Shown: piece by piece, positions 7,978-17,694 of the stretch | Numbering within the stretch: position 1 is the stretch's first letter | Layout of the letters: each line of letters begins with the position of its first letter | Assembly (NCBI GenBank): GCA_002027195.1 | Contig: MWJO01000062.1 | Location: forward strand, 1 to 47,367 | From: Streptomyces sp. GKU 895 | Lineage (GTDB): Bacteria > Actinomycetota > Actinomycetes > Streptomycetales > Streptomycetaceae | Reading direction: 5' to 3' | Length of the DNA: 47,367 nucleotides | Notes under the pieces: model-generated | The model's input: only the letters and a program-made list of their open reading frames with translations | The model's database searches: none | Told to the model about the DNA's origin: nothing | Position numbers and translations under genes: made by a program

Positions 7978-9849
7978 ATGTCGTCCCTCACCTACGACCT
8001 GACGCTCGCCGGCCTGTCGGTGGGCAGCGCCGCCGCGCTGACCGGGATCGGCCTGATCGTGACCTACCGCGCCACGGGCGTCCTCAACTTCGCGCACGGG
8101 GCGATCGCGATGGTGTGCGCGTACGCGCTGCGGCAGTGCGTGGTGGAGTGGGACTGGCCGCTGTGGGCGGGCGCGGCGGTGACACTGATGCTGCTGGCGC
8201 CGGGGCTGGGGGTGGTCCTGGAACGTTTCGTCTTCCGCCCCCTGTCGGTACTGGGCGGCGACCCGGCCCAGACCCTGGTGGCGTCCATCGGGGTGTTCGT
8301 GCTGCTGGTGGGCGGAGCGGCGCTGCTGTGGGGCCAGGGTGCGCGGGACGACGCGCCGGAGCTGGTGTCGTCGGACCCGTGGGGCCAGTTGGCGGTCGTG
8401 CTGGTGCTGGCGGCGGGGGTGGGGGCGGTCATCCGCTGGACGCGCTTCGGCCGGGAGTTGCGCGCGGTCGTGGACGACCGTCACCTGGCCGTACTGGGCG
8501 GCATCGACGCGGACCGGGTGGCCGCGGCGGGCTGGGCGTTCGGTGCGTTCACCGCGGGCTTGACGGGCGTGCTGCTGGCGCCATACGTGCGCCTGGACCC
8601 CTACGGCCTCCCCCTGCTGGTCATGGAAGTGGTGGCCGTCGCGGTGGCGGCCCGGATGCGCAACCTGCCGGTGGCGGTCCTGGTGGCCCTCGCCATCGGG
8701 GTGGGCCAGAGCCAACTGACGCGACTGCACCCTTCCGGCTGGGCCGAACAGCTGCTCCAGGCGTTGGGCGCGAACCTCTTCGTGGTGGCCCTGCTGCTGG
8801 CCGCCCTGGCCCTCCCCCGCATCGGCACCCGCGACGCGCTGCCCCGCACGGCGAGCGCGCGTGTGCCGACGCCGCCGGGCGCGTGGATCGTGGCCGTGGT
8901 GCTGTTCCTCCTCCCCCTGGGCTTCGCGGGCTCGGACCTGCATACGTCGGTGCAGGTGCCGGCGCTGGGGGTGGTGCTGCTGTCGCTGGTCGTGGTCACC
9001 GGCCGCGGCGGCCAGATCTCCCTCGGCCAGGCGGCGTACGCGGGCCTGGGCGCCCTGTTCACGGCGCTGCTGGCGGCGGGCCGCTTCCCAGGGCTGCCGC
9101 AGCTCCCCGAACTCCCGGCACTGGCCCTCGCGGTCCTCCTGGTGGCTCCCCTGGGCCTGCTCACCGGCTGGCCGGCGATCACCGCCGCGGCCTGGCCCTG
9201 GCGCTGGCGACGTTCGCGGTGGGCGTGGGGGTGAGCCGCTTCGTCTTCGCCCAGCCGTACGCCACGGCGGGCCTGACGCTAGGCCGCCCGGCGGCCTTCG
9301 AGGGCGACCGCGCCTACTACGTCCTGGAGTTGGTGCTCCTCGCGGCGGCCCTGTGGGCGACCCGCCTGCTCCGCGCGGGCCCTACGGGCAGGGCCCTGGC
9401 GGCCATGCGGGACCACGAGGCGGGAGCGTCGGCGGCGGGCGTCCAGGTACCGCGACTGAAACTGCTGGCGTTCGTCGCGGGCGCGGCGCTGGCGGCCCTG
9501 GGCGGCGGAATGCTCGGCATGGGCGTCCGCGCCTTCGACCCCGGCGCCTTCGACCCCGTCCGCGGCCTGCTGTGGTTCGCCGCGGTCACGGTCCTGGGTG
9601 CCGACAGCACGCTGGGCGCGTTGACGGCGGCGGCGCTGCTGGTCGGTCTGGGCGCGAGGCGCGGCGGCGGCGCTGATCGGGTGCTGGCGGTGCTGGTGGC
9701 GATTCGGGAGGCCGTACGAGGCGCTGAGGACGGGGCGGGCGGTTGCGGCTGCGGAGGAGGTGCGGCGACGGCGGTGGGGCGTGCGGGGCGCCTGCGGACG
9801 ACGGAACACCGGCCGACGCACGCCCGCACCGACGAGGCCGAGACGCTGA
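7978..9849 (+). CDS. Fused LivH-LivM-type ABC permease, frameshifted
   Basis: ATG 7978. Residues ~1-280 are a LivH-type permease (YRATGVLNFAHGAIAMV, then FGRELRAVVDDRHLAVLGGI). Residues from ~300 are a LivM-type permease (VTGRGGQISLGQAAYAGLGA, later LRAGPTGRALAAMRDHEAGA). Normally these are two proteins forming the heterodimeric channel; here one chain carries both. A one-base loss near 9181-9192 (GCCGCGG, probably one C short) shifts the frame; correction restores RGLALALATFAVGVGVSRF. The end is uncertain: frames remain open past 9700, and the stop at 9847-9849 is reached in the frame with PYEALRTGRAVAAAEEVRRR after further small corrections near 9660-9700. Partners are the binding protein at 5547-6848 and LivG/LivF downstream. 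Confidence 0.78.
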
Positions 9850-9903
9850 GGGGCGACACGACACGACAGCGAGCAGCCACGTGGCGCCCACTTCCCATCC
9901 TGG

Positions 9904-10157
9904 GCACCACCCGCACCGCCGACAGCGCCCCACCCCCACCAGCGCCACCGCACCCGACCACGAAACCCGCACGAGCCGCCCGCCCGCGAACCACAACGCA
10001 CCCGCACCCGCCGACGGCCCCCAACCTCACCAGGGCCACCCGCACCACCACGAAACCCGCACGCCCGCCCGCGAACCACAACGCACCACCGCCGACGGCG
10101 CCCACCCCACCAGCGCCACCCACACCACCACGAAACCCGCACGGTCGGTGCGGGTGG
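9904..10157 (+). repeat. Imperfect tandem repeat, 80-90 bp unit, about 2.5-3 copies
   Basis: The element ACCACGAAACCCGCACG occurs exactly at 9957-9973, 10047-10063 and 10127-10143, spaced 90 and 80 bases. Around it a longer unit repeats: CACCAGCGCCACC, the core, GCCCGCCCGCGAACCACAAC, then CGCACC...GCCGACGGC. A degenerate extra tail starts near 9904. Together with 9850-9903, in which I see nothing, it fills the gap between the permease and LivG. No repeat-spacer regularity as in CRISPR. Confidence 0.7.
10135..10155 (+). terminator. 8-bp hairpin at the end of the repeat array, before LivG
   Basis: ACCCGCAC (10135-10142), loop GGTCG, GTGCGGGT (10148-10155), perfect. It is formed by the last repeat core meeting its inverted partner, 28 bases before the LivG start. 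It could attenuate transcription from permease into ATPase genes or protect RNA ends. No T-run. Confidence 0.45.
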
Positions 10158-10182
10158 GAAACTCCGCGCGGCCGCAGGCCGT

Positions 10183-10874
<692 letters not shown>

Positions 10875-10878
<4 letters not shown>

Positions 10879-11605
10879 CGACGACCCTCTCCCTGCGCCA
10901 CGCGCGTGTGCGCTACGGCCCCCTGGAGGCCCTCCACGGCGTCACCCCTCGCCGCCCCCGCCCCCCGGCCTCACCGTCCTCCTCGGCCGCAACGGCTCCG
11001 GCCGTACCACCGCCCTGCGCGCCCTCGCCGGCACCGTCCCCCTGTCGGCCGGTGCCGTCGTCTGGGACGGCACCGACATCACCCGCGTCCCCGCCCACGA
11101 ACGCGCCCGACGCGGCCTCCACCTGGTCCCCGAGCGCCAGGCGGTGTTCGGCTCCCTCACCGTCCGCGAGAACCTCGAACTGGCCGCGCCCGCCCACGCT
11201 CCCGCCTTCGAGGCGTACCCCCGGCTGGAGGCCCTCCTCCCGCGCCGCGCCGGCACCCTCTCCGGCGGCGAGCAGCGCATGCTCGCGCTCGCCCGCGCCC
11301 TGCTGACCCGCGCGCGCGTACTCCTCGTCGACGAGCCCACGCAAGGCATGTCCCCCACGGTCGCCGCCCGCACGTACGCCCTGCTGGCCGGTCTCGACGC
11401 CTGTGTGGTCGTAGCGGAACAACGCCTGCCGCCGGCCCTGCGTGACGGCACGGCCGCGCACGCGCCCGTCCTCGCCTACGAACTGCGCCGCGGCGCGGTC
11501 GTGTTCAGCGGAGAGGCGGCCGAGCGAACCCTGGATCAAGCGGCGCCCCGAACACCGCCACAGCCCGGTCGCCGCCCTTCGAATCCCCCGAACCCTTCGG
11601 AATGA
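10875..11605 (+). CDS. LivF-type ABC transporter ATPase, Walker A Lys to Arg, frameshifted
   Basis: ATG 10875 overlaps the LivG stop. The start TTTLSLRHARVRYGPLEAL is in one frame and the rest in another; two extra C bases in C runs (10944-10947 and 10961-10966) explain it, and removing them gives 242 residues. Walker A reads GRNGSGRTT: the catalytic Lys is Arg (codon CGT). Signature LSGGEQRMLALARAL and Walker B VLLVDEPTQGMSP are canonical; the H-loop position is AEQ as usual for LivF. The C-terminus (from about residue 210) is low-complexity Pro-rich and overlaps the Rpf-like gene on the other strand by 101 bases, so the native stop could be earlier. Confidence 0.82.
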
Positions 11606-12153
11606 CCAGCAACGTCCCGGGGTTCAGCCGGTCGGGAGAGCGCCCGATCATGTCCTTGTTGGCCTGGTACAGCGCCCGCCACCCGCCCGGGACGCCGTAC
11701 GTGCGGGCGAGCCCGGAGAGGGTGTCGCCGGCCTTCACCGTGTGCATCCGCCCCTGGAGTCCGTATCGGCGCGAACAGACCGGCCAGGCCTCCCAGCCCT
11801 GCGCGGCGAGCACTTCCCGGGCGACGGCGATCTGCTGCGCCGGCGTGGCGAGGTCCGCGCGCGGGGCGTACGTCAGCCCGCCGAACTCCTCCCAGGTGGG
11901 CTGCCGGAACTGGAGTCCGCCGTAGAAGCCGTTGCCGGTGTCGGCGTGCCAGCGGCCGCTGCTCTCGCATTCGGCGACGCAGCTCCAGGGCCAGCCGTCG
12001 CGGGCGCAGTCGTAGCGGACGGGTGCCGGGGCCGGACCGGGAGCCGGGGGGCGGCGGGGCCGCATGCGCGAGGGCGGGGACCGTGGCCCCGGCGAACAGG
12101 CCGACGACGAGCAGCCAGACGGCGACGAGCGGCTTGGGCGGCGTGCGGTGCAT
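11505..12153 (-). CDS. Secreted Rpf-like transglycosylase with LysM domain, frameshifted
   Basis: ATG at 12151-12153 opens a signal peptide (LVAVWLLVVGLFAGATVPALAHAA). A run of six G at 12046-12051 seems one too long; with five, the frame joins APGPAPAPVRYDCARDGWPW and the protein is 215 residues. The Rpf/transglycosylase domain is clear: VAECESSGRWHADTGNGFYG with catalytic-type Glu in CESS, then GGLQFRQPTWEEFGG and IAVAREVLAAQGWEAWPVC. A LysM peptidoglycan-binding domain follows (HTVKAGDTLSGLARTYG). Such enzymes cleave peptidoglycan during germination and growth. The last ~30 residues overlap livF. Tandem with a second rpf gene. Confidence 0.8.
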
Positions 12154-12210
12154 CGGCCCACGCTAAGCGGCTCGTTCCGTACGGCCGCAGATGCGCGTCC
12201 GGCGCGATCG

Positions 12211-12250
12211 GGGGCCCCACCCGGTCGGCGGACCGTCCGGGTGGAGCCCC
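12211..12250 (-). terminator. Strong hairpin terminator after the rpf gene
   Basis: A 14-bp stem with one mismatch: GGGGCCCCACCCGG (12211-12224) against CCGGGTGGAGCCCC (12237-12250), loop 12 bases. It lies just past the rpf stop at 12272 on the minus strand and separates the two Rpf genes, which are therefore probably transcribed independently. Confidence 0.7.
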
Positions 12251-12271
12251 GTGCCCGGGAGGGGGAGCAGC

Positions 12272-12904
12272 TCAGAGTGCGAGTCGCTGCCCGGGCACGA
12301 TCAGGTCGGGATCACCGCCGATGACGGCCTTGTTGGCGGCGTAGAGGCGCTGCCAGGTGGTCCCGTGGCGGGCGGCGATCGTGCTCAGTGTGTCGCCCGC
12401 GCGGACGGTGTAGTCGCCGCGGGACGCGCCGCGGCCGGTGTGGCTCTGTGAACGGGCCGGCGTCTTCGACGGCTTGGACGTGGTACCGGAGGCCGGCGCA
12501 CCGGCGGACACCGAGGGTGCGCTGCCGTGCGCCCCGGCCCGGGCCGAACAGGTCGGCCAGGCGCCCCAGCCCTGGGCGCGCTGGACCTTGGTGGCGATCG
12601 CGATCTGCTGGGCCCTGGTGGCCCGGTCGGCCGTCGCCGCGTAGACGGTGCCGCCGTACGCGCGCCAGGTGCCGGCGGAGAACTGGAGCCCGCCGTAGTA
12701 GCCGTTGCCGGTGTTGATGTGCCAGTCGCCGCCGCTCTCGCACCGGGCGATGCGGTCCCACACTCCGTCGTCCGCCGGCGCGGCGTTGCCGGCCGCGGCG
12801 AGGAGTCCGAGCGGGGCGAGCAGGGCCGCCCCGGCGAGGACCGCCGTCGTACGAACAGGAGTCTTACGAGCGATGTCGTGCGTGGTATCGGCGCATTCGG
12901 ACAT
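12272..12904 (-). CDS. Resuscitation-promoting factor-like protein, Rpf plus LysM
   Basis: 210 residues from ATG 12902-12904 behind GAGAGGGAA. Signal peptide ~15-42 (TTAVLAGAALLAPLGLLAAA). Rpf domain: DDGVWDRIARCESGGDWHIN with catalytic Glu in CESGG, NTGNGYYGGLQFSAGTWRAY and QIAIATKVQRAQGWGAWPTC, with the Cys pair bounding the fold. A Ser/Pro/Thr linker leads to a C-terminal LysM (YTVRAGDTLSTIAARHG). Secreted peptidoglycan-cleaving enzyme. A promoter candidate lies 46 bases upstream and a terminator follows. I looked for a c-di-AMP riboswitch, known before some Streptomyces rpf genes, and did not recognise one. Confidence 0.9.
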   Translation of the reverse strand: MSECADTTHDIARKTPVRTTAVLAGAALLAPLGLLAAAGNAAPADDGVWDRIARCESGGDWHINTGNGYYGGLQFSAGTWRAYGGTVYAATADRATRAQQIAIATKVQRAQGWGAWPTCSARAGAHGSAPSVSAGAPASGTTSKPSKTPARSQSHTGRGASRGDYTVRAGDTLSTIAARHGTTWQRLYAANKAVIGGDPDLIVPGQRLAL

Positions 12905-12949
12905 GAAGTTCCCTCTCGCAGGACCGGTACTCGTTGCACACGGCGGAGG

Positions 12950-12979
12950 AATGTAGAGAGGGTGACCGCCCGGTATCAA
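12950..12979 (-). promoter_or_regulatory. Candidate vegetative promoter for rpf
   Basis: On the minus strand: TTGATA (12979-12974), 18-base spacer, TACATT (12955-12950). Both boxes are close to the HrdB-type consensus and the gene starts ~40 bases downstream. Remaining gap 12980-13291 is AT-richer than its surroundings and holds the palindrome at 13117-13134. Confidence 0.5.
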
Positions 12980-13116
12980 CCAACTCCTTGTCATTCCAGG
13001 CCAGTTCCCCGTTACTCCCGGTATTGGCTTTTTTCGGCCACCTACTTCATTCACTGATTTCCTGATTTGTCGACCAGTCGCCCCGATGATCTGTGACTCA
13101 CTTCACCGAACCAACT

Positions 13117-13134
13117 TCCTTGGATTTCCAAGGA
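13117..13134. promoter_or_regulatory. 7-bp palindrome in the divergent rpf gap
   Basis: TCCTTGG (13117-13123), ATTT, CCAAGGA (13128-13134), a perfect inverted repeat with a 4-base centre, followed one base later by TTGACA (13136-13141). It lies between divergent genes. Operator or short hairpin; function inferred only from symmetry and position. Confidence 0.45.
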
Positions 13135-13291
13135 CTTGACACTGAGTGCCCGATTCCGCGCCGCCGGTGACCCGTTGCGCCGGATGGTTCGATTCCGTTC
13201 GCTCTGGAGCGTGACTCCCGCCACAGATCGCCCGTTGTCTTCTTCATGAGCCCGGGACCCACCCGGGCACCGCTTCCTGAGGGAGTCACCC

Positions 13292-14076
13292 GTGCCGCGC
13301 TTGCTCGACGTCAGCGACGAAGTTCGCGCCGAGATCGGCGACGAAGAAGCCGACCGGCTGCTCGCCGGAGACAACGCCCCCGGCAGTTACGACTGCACGT
13401 CCTGCCGCACCCCGGGCGACTCCGAAGCGGAGCGCACCAGCACCGTCCTGTTCATCGGCGACGAGACCGCGGTCCTCGCCTTCGCCCACGCCACCTGCCT
13501 GCCCTCGCAGGTCGTCCAGGTCACCGAGGAGCAGCTCCAGGGCGCGGTGCGGTCCATCACCGGCGACACCGTCGACCTGGAGCCCGACAGGGTCGTCCCG
13601 GAGCAGGCGGTGCTCGGCGTCACCAGCGGACTGGTGCTGATCGCCGGGGAGTTGCACCCGGCGCTCGTCGTCGAGCCGCACAGGCCCCATCGTGCGCCCG
13701 GGGCGCGACCGGCGCCGGCGACGACTTCCTGCCGCTCCTCATCGAGCAGGGATTCATGCCGGTCACCGAACTGACCGAGGTGCCCCCGGTGTTGCACGGC
13801 TGGTCGGTGCTGCTCGCCATGGGCCAGCTGCACGCGGTGCTGCAGCCGTCGGCCAACGGCGGGCAGCCGGTGGCCTGGTGGCAGGCGCACCAGCCGCTGC
13901 AGGTCACCGAGGGCTGGCGGGCCGCCGCCAACAAGCACCAGCAGGTGCTGATGTTCGCGGCGCCGGTGGGCTCGATCGGCCGTCAGCCGCGCGAGGACCT
14001 GCTGCGGGGCGCGATCGACAAGGCCGCGGCCAACGGCAAGCTGGTCGCCTCGGCCCTCCCGCTCGCGGGGACCTGA
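13292..14076 (+). CDS. Conserved Streptomyces hypothetical protein, frameshifted
   Basis: GTG 13292 with GAGGGAG six bases before. The first frame gives PRLLDVSDEVRAEIGDEEAD, a C-x-x-C pair (DCTSCRTPGD) and a beta-rich region to ~13680; the second continues GAGDDFLPLLIEQGFMPVTE to LVASALPLAGT. Two small insertions between 13680 and 13712 account for the switch (expected reading HGPIVRPGATGAGDDF), giving ~260 residues. No signal or membrane segment. The protein is familiar as a conserved actinobacterial unknown; the early CxxC could bind metal. No function can be assigned. Confidence 0.7.
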
Positions 14077-14141
14077 GCCCGGCGCCTCCGTGCGCCTGAA
14101 CGCGACCGCATCTCCTGAACACCGCGGTCGTTTGGACATAC

Positions 14142-14533
14142 GTGCACGCATACGAGGTTCCCCGCCGCCCGTCCCTCCAGTCGATCCCGTCGTCGCGGTC
14201 GGCCCCGGACCCGCTGGGCGGCCCATCGGCCACGCCGATCTACGACGCGCTCTACGCCGAGTACGTCAGGTCCTTCCGGACACTGCCGGGCGACCGCAGC
14301 GGCGAGGACGAGATGGACTTCACGGCCTTCGGGAACCTCCCGCAGGGCTCGGAGTCCTACGGCGGGTACCGGCCGGGGTCGTTCAGCAGCTCGTACAGCG
14401 CCTACAGCGCGGGGGCGCACACGCCCGGGTCGGGCAGCAGTCGCAGTGGCAGCGGGTCGGCCAGGTCGGGCAGCACGGCACGATGGTGCAGCACGTACCG
14501 GCGCTGCCGCCGGGTCAGCGCCGGGGCTTCTGA
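14142..14533 (+). CDS. Conserved small Streptomyces hypothetical, frameshifted
   Basis: GTG 14142, HAYEVPRRPSLQS then TPIYDALYAEYVRSFRTLPG and DRSGEDEMDFTAFGNL, then a Tyr/Ser/Gly-rich tract. One G lost at about 14432-14434 shifts the frame; corrected, the tail is QWQRVGQVGQHGTMVQHVPA LPPGQRRGF and the total is 130 residues. Start has no clear ribosome site. The TPIYDALYAEY box is one I associate with Streptomyces-only unknown proteins. A terminator follows at once. Function unknown. Confidence 0.6.
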
Positions 14534-14544
14534 GGAAGCGAGCA

Positions 14545-14582
14545 CGAAGGGCGGCCCCCGTCTCCACGAGGGCCGCCCTTCG
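14545..14582. terminator. Bidirectional terminator between convergent genes
   Basis: A perfect 13-bp stem: CGAAGGGCGGCCC (14545-14557) and GGGCCGCCCTTCG (14570-14582), loop 12 bases. It sits between the small hypothetical (ends 14533) and der (ends 14605), so it can serve both strands. Confidence 0.85.
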
Positions 14583-14604
14583 GCATGTCGTACGCCTGCC
14601 GCGC

Positions 14605-16083
14605 CTACTTCTTCTTCGCGCCGCGCTTCTCGCGCACCCGCACCGAGATATGGATCGGGGTGCCCTCGAAGCCGAACTCCTCGCGCAGACGACGCTCGAT
14701 GAAGCGGCGGTAGCCGGCCTCGATGAAGCCGGAGGCGAAGAGCACGAACCGCGGCGGCTTGGTGCCGGCCTGGGTGCCGAAGAGGATACGGGGCTGCTTG
14801 CCGCCACGGATCGGGTGCGGGTGGGCCGCGACCAGCTCACCGAGGAAGGCGTTCAGCCGACCGGTCGGGACGCGCGTCTCCCAGCCCGCCAGCGCCGTCT
14901 CGATCGCCGGGACCAGCTTCTCCATGTGCCGGCCGGTGCGCGCCGAGACGTTGACCCGCGGCGCCCAGGCGACCTGGCCGAGCTCGGTCTCGATCTCCCG
15001 CTCCAGGTAGTAGCGGCGTTCCTCGTCGAGGGTGTCCCACTTGTTGTAGGCGAGGACGATCGCGCGGCCCGCGTCGACCGCCATGGTGACGATGCGCTGG
15101 TCCTGGACGGAGATGTTCTCGGAGGCGTCGATCAGGATGACCGCCACCTCGGCCTTCTCGACGGCGGCCGCGGTGCGCAGCGAGGCGTAGTAGTCGGCGC
15201 CCTGCTGGAGGTGGACCCGCTTGCGGATGCCGGCGGTGTCGACGAACTTCCAGGTGACGCCGCCGAGTTCGATCAGCTCGTCGACCGGGTCACGGGTGGT
15301 GCCCGCGAGTTCGTTGACGACGACGCGCTCCTCGTTGGCGACCTTGTTCAGCAGCGAGGACTTGCCGACGTTCGGGCGGCCGATGAGGGCGATGCGGCGG
15401 GGGCCGCCGACCGCGGTGCCGAAGGTCTGCTCGGGGGCCTCCGGCAGGGCCTCCAGGACGGCGTCCAGCATGTCGCCGGTACCGCGGCCGTGCAGCGCGG
15501 AGATGGGGTGCGGCTCGCCGAGGCCCAGGGACCACAGGTAGGCCGCGTCGGACTCGCCGCTCTGCCCGTCGACCTTGTTGGCGGCGAGCACCACGGGCTT
15601 GCCGGCCTTGCGCAGCAGTCGTACGACCGCCTCGTCGGTGTCGGTCGCGCCCACCTTGGCGTCGACGACGAAGACGACCGCGTCGGCCGCCTCGATCGCG
15701 TACTCGGCCTGGGCGGCGACGGAGGCGTCGATGCCGAGGACGTCCTGCTCCCAGCCGCCGGTGTCGACGACCTTGAAGCGGCGGCCCGCCCACTCGGCCT
15801 CGTAGGTCACGCGGTCGCGGGTGACGCCCGGCTTGTCCTCGACGACGGCCTCACGGCGGCCGATGATGCGGTTCACCAGCGTCGACTTGCCGACGTTCGG
15901 CCGGCCGACGACGGCGAGGACGGGCAGCGGGCCGTGACCGGCCTCCTCGATCGCGCCCTCGACGTCCTCGAGATCGAAGCCCTCTTCCGCGGCGAGCTCC
16001 ATGAACTCCGCGTACTCGGCGTCGCCAAGCGCTCCGTGGTCGTGCTGCTCGCCCGAGCCGTCGGAGTGGATGTGGTCGTTCAT
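14605..16083 (-). CDS. der: Ribosome biogenesis GTPase Der (EngA)
   Basis: 492 residues, ATG 16083. Two tandem GTPase domains are visible: GRPNVGKSTLVNRIIG near residue 60 with NKVDG, and GRPNVGKSSLLNKVANEE near residue 235 with NKWD, then a C-terminal KH-like domain ending KKRGAKKK-type basic tail. Der is needed for 50S subunit maturation. The N-terminus has a ~55-residue acidic and His-containing extension (HIHSDGSGEQHDHG) usual in actinobacteria. It is the last gene of the aroH-tyrA-cmk-plsC-der run, 81 bases after plsC. Frame intact. Confidence 0.96.
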   Translation of the reverse strand: MNDHIHSDGSGEQHDHGALGDAEYAEFMELAAEEGFDLEDVEGAIEEAGHGPLPVLAVVGRPNVGKSTLVNRIIGRREAVVEDKPGVTRDRVTYEAEWAGRRFKVVDTGGWEQDVLGIDASVAAQAEYAIEAADAVVFVVDAKVGATDTDEAVVRLLRKAGKPVVLAANKVDGQSGESDAAYLWSLGLGEPHPISALHGRGTGDMLDAVLEALPEAPEQTFGTAVGGPRRIALIGRPNVGKSSLLNKVANEERVVVNELAGTTRDPVDELIELGGVTWKFVDTAGIRKRVHLQQGADYYASLRTAAAVEKAEVAVILIDASENISVQDQRIVTMAVDAGRAIVLAYNKWDTLDEERRYYLEREIETELGQVAWAPRVNVSARTGRHMEKLVPAIETALAGWETRVPTGRLNAFLGELVAAHPHPIRGGKQPRILFGTQAGTKPPRFVLFASGFIEAGYRRFIERRLREEFGFEGTPIHISVRVREKRGAKKK

Positions 16084-16164
16084 GAAGTCGGTACCTCGTC
16101 GTTCATTCGTGGTGATCGGTGGACCAGCCGGTTTCTGTCGGTTTGATCCACTACTCAGTGTCGC

Positions 16165-16808
16165 CTAACGGCCGGTTGACCGCCTGGCGTTTTCCAGGTG
16201 CGCGGTGAGCTGCTTCTGGATGCGTTCGGTCGCCTCGTCGAGGGCCTTGCGGGTGCGCCGCCCGGAGCCGTCGCCCGCCTCGAACGGGTCACCGAAGACC
16301 ACGTCGACGCGGCTGCGCAGCGGGGGCAGCCCCTTTATCAACCGTCCGCGCTTGTCGGAACTTCCCAGTACGGCGACCGGGACGATCGGGGCGCCGCTGC
16401 GGACCGCGAAGTACGCGAGCCCGGCGCGCAGCGCCGCGAAGTCGCCCTCGCCGCGGGTGCCCTCCGGGAAGATGCCGAGGACTCCCCCGGCGGACAGCAC
16501 GTCCAGGGCCTGGGTGATGGCCGTGCGGTCGGCGCCCGAGCGGTCGACCTTGACCTGGCCGATGCCGAGCAGGAACGGGTCCAGCGGGCCGACGAAGGCT
16601 TCCTTCTTGATCAGGAAGTGGGTCGGCCGGGGTGCGACGCCCATGACCATCGGGCCGTCGATGTTGTGGGAGTGGTTGACGGCGAAGATCACCGGCCGGA
16701 CGCGGGCACCTTCCAGGCGCCGAGCACGCGCGGCTTCCACAGCCCGTACATCAGGCCGACGCCGATGCGGCGCCCGACCTCGGCGCCGCGGAGTGAAGGT
16801 GCGGTCAC
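16165..16808 (-). CDS. 1-acylglycerol-3-phosphate acyltransferase (PlsC family), frameshifted
   Basis: GTG 16806-16808 overlaps the cmk stop (GTGA). N-terminus GRRIGVGLMYGLWKPRVLGA leads to a break near 16693-16697 where one C of a run seems lost; corrected it reads VPASGPVIFAVNHSHNIDGP and totals 214 residues. Catalytic HX4D is HSHNID; the substrate motif is FPEGTRGEGD; a third block is GAPIVPVAVLG. These enzymes acylate lysophosphatidate at the inner membrane in phospholipid synthesis. The gene sits between cmk and der as in most actinobacteria. Confidence 0.88.
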
Positions 16809-17490
16809 TTCCCGGCCCGCTTCTCCTCGACGAGGGTGACGACGCACTCGATGACCTGGGACAGCGTGAGCTCGGTGGTGTCCACCTCGACCGCGTCGTC
16901 CGCCTTGGCGAGCGGCGAGGTCTTCCGGCTGGAGTCCGCCGCGTCCCGCTTGACCAGGGCCTCGCGGGTGGCGTTGACGTCGGCGCCCTTGAGCTCACCG
17001 CTGCGGCGGGCGGCACGCGCCTCCGGCGAGGCGGTGAGGAAGATCTTGAGGTCGGCGTCGGGCAGCACGGTGGTGCCGATGTCCCGGCCCTCGACGACGA
17101 TGCCCCGCTCCGCACCGGCGGCGATCGAGCGCTGCAGCTCGGTGATCCTGGCCCGCACCTCCGGCACCGCGCTGACCGCGCTGACCTGGGAGGTGACCTC
17201 CTGGGTGCGGATCGGACCGGCGACGTCCGTGCCGTCGACGGTGATCGTCGGGTCGGCCGGGTCAGTGCCGGAGACGATCTCGGGCTTGCCCGCCACGGCG
17301 GCGATCGCGGACGGGTCCTCGATGTCGATCCCGTTGGTCACCATCCACCACGTGATCGCGCGGTACTGGGCGCCGGTGTCCAGGTAGCTCAGACCGAGCT
17401 GCGCGGCGACGGCCTTCGACGTGCTCGACTTGCCGGTGCCGGAGGGACCGTCGATGGCGACGATCACGGGCTGGGCGGCGCGTTTTCCAC
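16805..17490 (-). CDS. cmk: Cytidylate kinase, apparent N-terminal frameshift
   Basis: 228 residues after correction. P-loop IDGPSGTGKSSTSKAVA, then SYLDTGAQYRAITWWMV, GIVVEGRDIGTTVLPDADLK and LTASPEARAARR define CMP/dCMP kinase. The P-loop frame has no start codon nearby, while GTG 17488-17490 is preceded by AGGAAGG at 10 bases and reads VENAPPSP before a stop. Adding one C in the CCC at 17468-17470 gives ENAPPSPVIVAIDGPSG, the expected family N-terminus. As cmk is essential, this is best explained as a sequence error. Stop overlaps plsC start. Confidence 0.9.
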
Positions 17491-17601
17491 GGGGGGACGA
17501 CCTTCCTGGTGCGGTGTGGTGGGGTTGCGGGGCGCGGAACGTGCCCCGCACAAGGTTACTGGCTCCAGATGGGTGCCTCTTCAGCGCCGGTCGGCACCAT
17601 C

Positions 17602-17672
17602 CAGCCCGTCCGGCGTCTGAGGACGAGGCCTTTCGGCCGGAGCAGGGGTCTGGGGGCGGCAGCCTCCGGGGA
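17602..17672. repeat. Streptomyces-type intergenic repeat between tyrA and cmk
   Basis: The stretch beginning CAGCCCGTCCGGCGTCTGAG and going on through GGACGAGGCC, GGCCGG and GGTCTGGGGGCGGCAGCC is, from memory, a frequent dispersed intergenic sequence in Streptomyces genomes. It holds two short hairpins (GGCCtttcGGCC and a GGGG/CC-rich one). It fills most of the 204-base gap 17491-17694 inside an otherwise tightly packed gene run and may terminate tyrA transcription. Confidence 0.55.
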
Positions 17673-17694
17673 GGGCTGCCCCGACGCCGGGTGC

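Noticed and set aside
9904..10157. CRISPR array
   Set aside because: Only three cores, irregular 80/90 spacing, and the 'spacers' are themselves repeats; no cas genes.
12905..13100. c-di-AMP (ydaO-type) riboswitch in the rpf leader
   Set aside because: Candidate promoter gives only a ~40-base leader and I cannot find the conserved ydaO blocks.
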